Origin: Morinoia aosen
Lineage: Eukaryota; Arthropoda; Malacostraca; Amphipoda; Talitridae
NCBI GenBank assembly: GCA_030386875.1
Contig: CM059576.1
Coordinates: forward strand, 66,587,581-66,651,580
Length of the DNA stretch: 64,000 nt
Reading direction: 5' to 3'
In this document: in pieces, positions 56,145 through 64,000 of the stretch
How the letters are laid out: the number at the start of each line of letters is the position of its first letter
Numbering within the stretch: the first letter of the stretch is position 1
Position numbers and translations under genes: made by a program
Notes under the pieces: model-generated
The model's database searches: none
What the model was told of the DNA's origin: nothing
The model's input: only the letters and a program-made list of their open reading frames with translations

Positions 56145-58055
56145 CTGTAACGAATAGCGTGAAGGTTGAAATAGTCAATGGAGAAAATAAACCAAGTCAT
56201 CGAGGAATTTCTTCTATTACGTGAGGGTAGAAATACTGAGTTCAATGAGGTTAAATTATAAGTTAGGTTAAGCCTGCCAATACACAACATAGGTCGTCCC
56301 GATAGAAGAAGAGAAGAGAATGAAGGGAACAGAGAATTTATCCATAAAATGTATCCTCACATCATTCCCATACGAAAGATGATATCAAAACGCTAATGAT
56401 ATATGTTTAGAATTTAGAGAAAAGCAATCGATATTGAAAAGATACCTGCAAAGAATGAAAAAAGGATTTGGAAAATAGTACAAACAATTTTGCAAAGCTA
56501 CAAAAAAGCCCAACATCACCTTCGCCTCTGGACCTCACATTTTCCTCTTGGAGAGTAGTTTTCACGGTTGCTATAATTGTCCCGCCTGAGGGTTTTGAAT
56601 TGAACTTACGTAGACAAGAGATTAAAAATCACCCGAAAGTTTTGTTGCTGTGTAAACCTGAAGGTCCAACAAACTATACAAGTTATGAAGTAGAGTTCAT
56701 GGCGAAACAAGTGTCCACCACCCAAGCTGGCGCATTGCTTGCAGCTTCGCTACCTGACTTTTTCGACACAATTATTATTTATTTGTACCCTTGAGAAACC
56801 TCACAGTGTGACATCACTTCACCATCACCGCCCAGATGAGTCTACAAGATAATCGTAATTCAATTTGTGTGCCCTATTTGTACGGACTACCCGATCATTT
56901 CGATTACAATGAAATGTTCCATACGCGTTCCTGAAAAGAGCAAGATATTATTGTGAACACTTGGCACGAGTCCCCTCATAACATTAAGTGAACTAGACTT
57001 CAAGAAACTGTTCTTAGGCACACGTCCGAGTGGCTTATGAGTCACTAATACTTTTGATTAAAATCTCCCATGCGAAATTAATTTGCAAAACTATACTATT
57101 ATTCGACGATGGTAGGAGACGCAATAGAGAAAATCTGCAGCAAAACCATAACCCACGGCAATTATCTCCTAGTGACACTCGGGCAACTGTCCTCGTAGAA
57201 TAAATGTCCCAATTTTTCCCGGATAATACAAACAGTGCATTCATGTTCTAGAATAAGATATAACTCAACTCTTACACCTTCCACTAAACTGAACGTACGC
57301 TGCGTCAAATTACCTCACCGAGATGTACCTATATACCAACAAGCTTCGCGCATGCGTGTGGCCGAAGTGAAGAATTTAGGCCTCCATCGATCTTATTTGA
57401 AATGAGAAACTGACGAAACTGATAATTTTATGCTAAATATTTCTTGTGAAGGAATACTCGACTTGCCATGTAAGTAAAAACTGAAAAACATTTTTCAAAA
57501 ATTGTTATTCCTTAAACATTAGATGTTAGATTGGGCTAGACTTATCACCTAATATGTTCTTTTTTCTTTTTCAAAAGCTGGATAAATTCAAGATAATTGT
57601 AAATGATATTATGGGGGAAGTTGGAGTTAAATAAATTAGATGGTTTTATAAAACTTCCAACTAAAAACCGAGAGCAATTAAAATGTTACCAGAATCTAAT
57701 TCCCACATTTTATATGTAACAAAAACCGCTTCGACTTTATCATTTAGTCAAAAACAAATATTGTTTCACCAGAGGTGGACTTATCTAGCAGCAAAACTGT
57801 GTAAGCTGAAATCCTATTTTTAGAGATATTTATTTTATTTTATTTTTCAAGTTCAAGTTGAATAATGATATTGAGCGATGTATTTTTGGACCATAAACAC
57901 TGTATCTCGTCAATGCCATCACACGCGTTCCCAAAGAGTAACAACTGAAACGTATTTCCCAGAGCAATCGAAATGCGGCTTTATTTGGAGACATGTGTTG
58001 CTCTCTAGCAGACGGTTGGGTTGGATAGACTTTATTGAAAAAACTCCAATTACTG
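56145..58055. other. Probable upstream intron; no exon recognised
   Basis: Non-coding sequence on the 5' side of the USP exons. An open frame on the plus strand at 56,468-56,794 shows no known domain. I searched by eye for a USP Cys-box exon and did not find one. Confidence 0.35.
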
Positions 58056-59570
58056 TGTCGGGGCCAAGTTAACGGAAGATCCCTTGAGAATTCTAATAGC
58101 GGGGATACGCAACCCAGACCCCCAACTGAACGAAATCCCCGGGAAATGATACACAATGGAACATTTAATTTATTGATAACAAGAAAAAATAAACTTATCT
58201 AAATGTAATTAAGACTGTAACCAAGCGGCTGCAGCACAGGCCGGGAAGACAAATGCAGAAGTACGGCAACCGCAAGACAGGCGAGATAGCCGGAAGCTCG
58301 GCAAGCGACCAGGCCGTGACAGTAGCAGGAACGACGGGTGAGTAATAGCAGGCGAGCTATAGCAACGTGCTATAAAAGAGATGCAACAACAGGCTCAAGC
58401 GTAGCTCCACCGTGGCCAGGAGGACGTCCAGCCTACGGATACACCGTCAATGTAACATTGTTAACGAGACCCTATCGAAACCGTAGATGAGAATAGAGAG
58501 CGAGAGGAAATTCGAACGGGTACGATTCATTATTATTATTATTATTATTACCATGGGAAAACACAGGCTATCAGTAAATACAGGCTATCCGAAAACACAG
58601 GCTATCCGAAAACACAGGCTATCGGAAAACACAGGCTATCGGAAAACACAGGCTATCGGAAAACACAGGCTATCGGAAAACACAGGCTATCGGAAAACAC
58701 AGGCTATCGGAAAACACAGGCTATCGGAAAACACAGGCTATCGGAAAACACAGGCTATCGGAAAACACAGGCTATCGGAAAACACAGGCTATCGGAAAAC
58801 ACAGGCTATCGGAAAACACAGACTATCAGGGAACACAGACTATCAGGGAACACAGACTATCAGGGAACACAGACTATCAGGGAACACAGACTATCAGGGA
58901 ACACAGACTATCAGGGAACACAGACTATCAGGGAACACAGACTATCAGGGAACACAGACTATCAGGGAACACAGACTATCAGGGAACACAGACTATCAGG
59001 GAACACAGACTATCAGGGAACACAGACTATCAGGGAACACAGACTATCAGGGAACACAGACTATCAGGGAACACAGACTATCAGGGAACACAGACTATCA
59101 GGGAACACAGACTATCAGGGAACACAGACTATCAGGGAACACAGACTATCAGGGAACACAGACTATCAGGGAACACAGACTATCAGGGAACACAGACTAT
59201 CAGGGAACACAGACTATCAGGGAACACAGACTATCAGGGAACACAGACTATCAGGGAACACAGACTATCAGGGAACACAGGATTACTTACTTGCTAGAAA
59301 TAGAGACCCTATCAAATGTACAGTATAATTATCTAGTTCTCTAGGGTTCTAGGGTGCGGCACTGTAAAGAAGAAAATACAATTAAACTTTCTGAACAAAC
59401 TAAGTTACGATTATCGAAACTAAACGGTAGAGCCAGGAGGGAGCCTGGAGAGGGCTCCATCCCCGCTCGCAGCAAGTAAAATAGACGGTTCGAAAACCGT
59501 CTCGTCTGCACGTAACATACAAGTCAAGTTGAAGAACACCGGACACGGGAGAAATATTGTCGCCCCTACA
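58056..59570 (-). repeat. 3' LTR of the gypsy-type element (1,515 bp)
   Basis: On the plus strand it starts TGTCGGGGCC and ends CGCCCCTACA. Its middle, 58,562-59,276, is a 17-bp tandem array of ~42 units: first ~15 of the type CACAGGCTATCGGAAAA, then ~27 of the type CACAGACTATCAGGGAA. Confidence 0.9.
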
Positions 59571-60053
59571 CGACTCCCCCTTTTAAGATTCTAATACAAC
59601 TAGAATCAAAGAAACAATTCACCTTAATTTTAAGCTTCTGTCGAAGCAATGTTCACATCTTAGAACTACGTACAAGTCAATCGAAGAAATTATTCGTTCA
59701 AATTAGGGCTTTAATCCTAAAATTCGTGCTACGACACAGGATTATGAGTTAGAGTTCACTTCGAGGAACTAGCAGTTTATTCAATCATGAACCAAGAGGC
59801 GGCTAAGCAAATCTGCTCCAATGTTATTCGTACCTGGAATATGAACTATTCGAAACCTGAACGATTGCTGGCTGAGCGATCATCTCTTGAGACGAGCATT
59901 GTCGCCCCTCAACTTTTGTAATGACAAGAGAGGTTTATGGTCAACCTCTAGCAAAAATTCGCAGCCCAACAAGTAAAACTTAAATTTATTCACCCGCCAC
60001 ACATTTGCGAGACATTCTATGTCGTAGAATACCGAGTCTCACGGTCTACCAAC
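59571..60053 (-). other. Polypurine tract and RNase H-like remnant
   Basis: This internal stretch of the LTR element contains the polypurine tract next to the 3' LTR. Further in, the minus strand shows sequence resembling the RNase H region of gypsy-type pol. It is a fossil remnant. Confidence 0.6.
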
Positions 60054-61664
60054 TTACGGCTGACGTAAATTACAGGGGGGGGGTTTCCAAAAATTCCGTG
60101 ACCAGAATGACCTGGAAAAGGAGACTCGTGCGCCATGGGTAATATACCCTGTCGGCAAGCTACTAGTACAACAAGGGACATTTTCACCAACAAGCCTAGC
60201 AGACTTCGAAGATACACATCGGCGGTAAATTAGGTCACGGTGCTGCTCAAATTTAAACGCGGTATGATTTACGTTAATGGGATCAACATTGGGAAGAATT
60301 AGGGGCCGAGAATTAGGCTTCACATTTTTAGCGCTGGCGCGTGTGCTGATAGCACCCATGGACTCTGCTTTTAATTGTTCCCGAGGGAGTTTAGAAGCAC
60401 CTTTCACATTTCCTATGATCACAGAACAAAACTTCATGGGAGCTCTGATGGCATTCACCCAACCACAATAATAGGGACAACGAATATAACACTTTACCAA
60501 GGGGAAAATGTCTTTCCGACCTAAATAGTCGGAGACTTCAACAGACTTACACTTCGACACATCTGTGTCTGGAAGTAATTCAGACGAAACAATGACGGCA
60601 CTACAACCTGTATCTCTCACAATTGAGGAGACAAAAGTTTCATTCACGGTACCGCTTTTATAATAAGGACGTCTAGTGCTAGCATCGAGACAAAATTGAA
60701 CATTTTCTGATTTATGGGTGTTACTACTAGCATACAAGAAAGGATTTTTGGGGCAGTTGCGCTTCACATGCCCTGGATCACCACACACGAAACATTTGAC
60801 AGGCTGGTTCCTCATAGTATTCGCTTGAGAGGAGGCTGGAGGCGAGGCTCTACTTACGTTCGGCGGAGGATCGAAACGAGGACTTTTGACGGACCGGTCG
60901 TTCTCCCTTGGGTAAGCTTTATGAGCTACGCACCAGTTATCAGCAATACGAACAACATCGTCAATATTATGAGCATCTTGCTCCTTAATGAAAACTCTCA
61001 ACTGGGGAGGGACACAACTGAGCAGCTGATCGACTAAAAAAAAGTTCTTTAAACTTTCGAAATCTTTTGGAACTGCTCGGGACTCCAACCAGAAATCGAG
61101 AACCCTATTAAATTGAGTGGCAAATTGTTGGTAGGTCTCATCAGGACCAATACGCATAGTGCGAAATTCCTCGCGGTAGGTCTCGGGCGTCTTGTTAAAT
61201 CCCTCGAGAAGGGCTTTTTTCAGCCTCTGGTAGTCACCAGTTACGTCAGGGGACAAAGCCGCGTAGATTTTTAAGGCCTTGCCTTCTAATAGAGAACCTA
61301 ATCTGACTGCGTATGTCCTTTCCTGAATACCAAGCAAAGAAGCCACACGTTCAAACCTAATTAGATATGCGGTGATATCTTCACCATCTTTAAGAACCGG
61401 CAACTTTGGCCGTAGAGCAACATCTGAGTAATCTACGTCAGGAGCTGGTCGATTTTGTAGCTCTAATAACTTAATTTCATGAGCTCTCTCTCTATCCTTT
61501 TCCTCAGCGATAGCAACTTGAGCAGCTCGTTCAGAAGCTCTCTCATCCCTATAAAAAGCTTGTTGCTTGTACACAAAGTCTACTACTGCATCACCTCTCA
61601 ATCCTAACTCAGCCGCTTCAGCGCGGAGCTCGGCGATAAAGGGAACCAGTGACATCATAGACAA
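60054..61664 (-). CDS. LTR element gag with protease-like region
   Basis: A 536-residue frame of the fossil LTR element. The N-terminal part is a capsid-like Gag (retrotransposon gag fold around YLIRFERVASLLG, ~103-115, and the conserved ETYQQFATQFNRVL, ~178-191). A CCHC knuckle, CFVCGDPGHVKRNC, follows at ~291-304. After it comes a retropepsin-like segment with the DTGCS motif (~352). Gag forms the particle that packages element RNA, and the knuckle binds that RNA. The SCAN-like gag type is widespread in invertebrate gypsy elements. The frame lies in the same orientation as the LTRs. Confidence 0.8.
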   Translation of the reverse strand: MSMMSLVPFIAELRAEAAELGLRGDAVVDFVYKQQAFYRDERASERAAQVAIAEEKDRERAHEIKLLELQNRPAPDVDYSDVALRPKLPVLKDGEDITAYLIRFERVASLLGIQERTYAVRLGSLLEGKALKIYAALSPDVTGDYQRLKKALLEGFNKTPETYREEFRTMRIGPDETYQQFATQFNRVLDFWLESRAVPKDFESLKNFFLVDQLLSCVPPQLRVFIKEQDAHNIDDVVRIADNWCVAHKAYPRENDRSVKSPRFDPPPNVSRASPPASSQANTMRNQPVKCFVCGDPGHVKRNCPKNPFLYASSNTHKSENVQFCLDASTRRPYYKSGTVNETFVSSIVRDTGCSAVIVSSELLPDTDVSKCKSVEVSDYLGRKDIFPLVKCYIRCPYYCGWVNAIRAPMKFCSVIIGNVKGASKLPREQLKAESMGAISTRASAKNVKPNSRPLILPNVDPINVNHTAFKFEQHRDLIYRRCVSSKSARLVGENVPCCTSSLPTGYITHGARVSFSRSFWSRNFWKPPPCNLRQP

Positions 61665-62035
61665 ATAAGAAAATGAGAATAAAGATACAAAATCGGAAGA
61701 GCTTGATCAAGCTTCATACAGACGTGACTGAACAGTCAAAACAGGGTTGGTCGAACGACACCCAGATTTGTTACGTAATCTTACAAAAGAACGTACAATT
61801 GGAATTTTCCAGAATGTTCACAAGTTATAAAGTATTGCAGTGCCTGCTGCCAATACGTGAACATTCAACATTACCAGTCACTCGTGCTCGTACCAGCCAA
61901 TAAGAATTTCCACTCACCTCTCACTGCTGTCTCGCCAACAATGAACAATGGGGTACCAAGTGAATCAAAATCCGAGGTTAGATCGGACAGTATGGAAAAA
62001 TCAAGGTGCGCATCCCCCTGGCAAGGTCGCCAAAA

Positions 62036-63482
62036 TGTCGGGGCCAAGTTAACGGAAGATCCCTTGAGAATTCTAATAGCGGGGATACGCAACCCAGACC
62101 CCCAACTGAATGAAATCCCCGGGAAATGATACACAATGGAACATTTAATTTATTGATAACAAGAAAAAATAAACTTATCTAAATGTAATTAAGGCTGTAA
62201 CCAAGCGGCTGCAGCACAGGCCGGGAAGACAAATGCAGAAGTACGGCAACCGCAAGACAGGCGAGATAGCCGGAAGCTCGGCAAGCGACCAGGCCGTGAC
62301 AGTAGCAGGAACGACGGGTGAGTAATAGCAGGCGAGCTATAGCAACGTGCTATAAAAGAGATGCAACAACAGGCTCAAGCGTAGCTCCACCGTGGCCAGG
62401 AGGACGTCCAGCCTACGGATACACCGTCAATGTAACATTGTTAACGAGACCCTATCGAAACCGTAGATGCGAATAGAGAGCGAGAGGAAATTCGAACGAG
62501 TACGATTCATTATTATTATTATTATTATTACCATGGGAAAACACACGCTATCAGTGAATACAGGCTATCCGAAAACACAGGCTATCGGAAAACACAGGCT
62601 ATCGGAAAACACAGGCTATCGGAAAACACAGGCTATCGGAAAACACAGGCTATCGGAAAACACAGGCTATCGGAAAACACAGGCTATCGGAAAACACAGA
62701 CTATCGGAAAACACAGACTATCGGAAAACACAGACTATCAGGGAACACAGACTATCAGGGAACACAGACTATCAGGGAACACAGACTATCAGGGAACACA
62801 GACTATCAGGGAACACAGACTATCAGGGAACACAGACTATCAGGGAACACAGACTATCAGGGAACACAGACTATCAGGGAACACAGACTATCAGGGAACA
62901 CAGACTATCAGGGAACACAGACTATCAGGGAACACAGACTATCAGGGAACACAGACTATCAGGGAACACAGACTATCAGGGAACACAGACTATCAGGGAA
63001 CACAGACTATCAGGGAACACAGACTATCAGGGAACACAGACTATCAGGGAACACAGACTATCAGGGAACACAGACTATCAGGGAACACAGACTATCAGGG
63101 AACACAGACTATCAGGGAACACAGACTATCAGGGAACACAGACTATCAGGGAACACAGACTATCAGGGAACACAGACTATCAGGGAACACAGGATTACTT
63201 ACTTGCTAGAAATAGAGACCCTATCAAATGTACAGTATAATTATCTAGTTCTCTAGGGTTCTAGGGTGCGGCACTGTAAAGAAGAAAATACAATTAAACT
63301 TTCTGAACAAACTAAGTTACGATTATCGAAACTAAACGGTAGAGCCAGGAGGGAGCCTGGAGAGGGCTCCATCTCCGCTCGCAGCAAGTAAAATAGACGG
63401 TTCGAAAACCGTCTCGTCTGCACGTAACATACAAGTCAAGTTGAAGAACACCGGACACGGGAGAAATATTGTCGCCCCTACA
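62036..63482 (-). repeat. 5' LTR of the gypsy-type element (1,447 bp)
   Basis: It is the partner of the LTR at 58,056, near-identical outside the array. The 17-bp array (62,542-63,188) has ~38 units and includes a few intermediate units (CACAGACTATCGGAAAA) between the two main types. It is 68 bp shorter than the other LTR, exactly four units. Confidence 0.9.
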
Positions 63483-63487
63483 TACTG

Positions 63488-64000
63488 TTCCAAGAACAAT
63501 AGGCTTATCTCGCTGCGGACAGACAAACACTGCAGCAATCCCACACCGCTAGGCTACAAAAGCTAGGATGAACTATGGATGGAATGAGATTAGGGGAGGG
63601 TATTTACCTTCATTCACACGCTATTTAATCCTATGCTAATATTTGTTTTTCAGGATACATTTATTTGCGATTCTCGTAGAAATTCAACTTTTTGTGTACC
63701 AAAACTCGAACAGTTTAGTGAGAACTTTTCAGGGGAAACAGTTGTCATTACCCTGAAATATCGGTGAAAGTGGCCTACTGAGGTCATTTTTCGCTTCAGC
63801 AAACGCCCACTTATTATTTTGATATTAAGATAGAGTTATATTAAGAAGAGTTTGTTTAGCAAGAAAATTTTTCGACACCAAAAATAAGATTGCTGAAGTG
63901 AATTCTTTTAATGAATTTAGCTTATCTTACCGACCGAAGCCAAGTTGGAAGCAATTAAAAATTCTCGCAAAGAAGATAACAACATGAGTAGCAATTTATA
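63488..64000. other. No gene seen
   Basis: AT-rich flanking DNA continuing from 58,050 across the LTR insertion; no exon recognised up to the window end. Confidence 0.4.

Larger units (their letters stand above)
58056..63482 (-). mobile_element. Ty3/gypsy-type LTR element, broken, young
   Basis: A 5,427-bp element on the minus strand with two LTRs (TG...CA ends) and an identical 5-bp target duplication, TACTG, at 58,051-58,055 and 63,483-63,487. Just inside the 5' LTR (right side) lies a primer-site-like TGGCGACCTTGCCAGG (compatible with a tRNA-Arg-type site). A polypurine tract (AAAAGGGGGAG) precedes the 3' LTR. Internal parts are a gag-protease frame and an RNase H-like remnant near 59.8-60.05 kb. 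The enzyme region is not complete, so the element is broken and could not move on its own. The LTRs differ at fewer than ten positions outside their arrays (under ~1%), which points to a recent insertion. Confidence 0.85.

Noticed and set aside
56468-56794. 108-residue plus-strand frame near the USP exons
   Set aside because: No known domain, no splice context, and opposite strand to the USP gene; kept only as an unexplained frame.
58487-59344. 285-residue open frame (and its 257-residue twin at 62,467-63,240)
   Set aside because: It is a translation of the 17-bp LTR array read over 51-base periods; the unit has no stop in that frame. It lies antisense to the element and has no protein signature.

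Overview
The window is AT-rich animal DNA, very probably from an arthropod. The clues are a degenerate CCTAA (TTAGG-type) telomere-like tract at 48.8 kb, split exons with GT-AG borders, a CR1-like non-LTR retrotransposon, hAT- and P-like DNA transposon remnants, one LTR element of the Ty3/gypsy type, and many minisatellites. There is no bacterial or organellar signature. I found no rRNA, no convincing tRNA and no CRISPR array. Most of the 64 kb is non-coding and built from repeats.

Layout. 0-5 kb: a 540-bp inverted-repeat element (MITE-like) and a diverged tandem duplication of about 1.2 kb. 5-25 kb: a few candidate plus-strand exons (5.6, 9.3 and 10.4 kb), a broken C2H2 zinc-finger gene at 15.7-16.7 kb, and at least six decayed same-strand copies of what looks like the 3' end of that zinc-finger gene. 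A dead Buster-type hAT transposon with an 8-bp target duplication (17,368-19,742) lies inside this stretch. A MADF-domain open frame and LINE fragments follow at 20-22 kb. 27-31 kb: copies of the long 3' tail of one LINE family, two of them in tandem. 31.7 kb: a lone 150-residue open frame of unknown function. 32.5-40.4 kb: a belt of minisatellites and microsatellites. 41.6-43.7 kb: another LINE fragment and a P-element-like transposase remnant containing a perfect 56-bp palindrome.

44.0-48.5 kb holds the best-preserved element, a minus-strand CR1-like LINE. Its 1048-residue ORF2 (endonuclease plus reverse transcriptase) is intact. Its ORF1 carries a PHD finger and three CCCH fingers but has one apparent frameshift. 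49.2-50.9 kb is another copy of the long LINE tail. At 54.8-56.1 kb are three minus-strand exons of a host ubiquitin-specific protease with consistent splice phases; the last exon has a frame break and no histidine in the catalytic His box. 58,056-63,482 is a young but broken Ty3/gypsy-type LTR element with a 5-bp target duplication. Each of its LTRs holds a 17-bp tandem array, and the LTR lengths differ by exactly four units.

The genes do not form a pathway. The likely host loci are the zinc-finger gene region and the USP gene; the rest is mobile DNA and satellites. I see no convincing new biological system. The most rewarding items are the LINE's ORF1 architecture, the degenerate USP exon, and the serial duplication of the zinc-finger 3' end.
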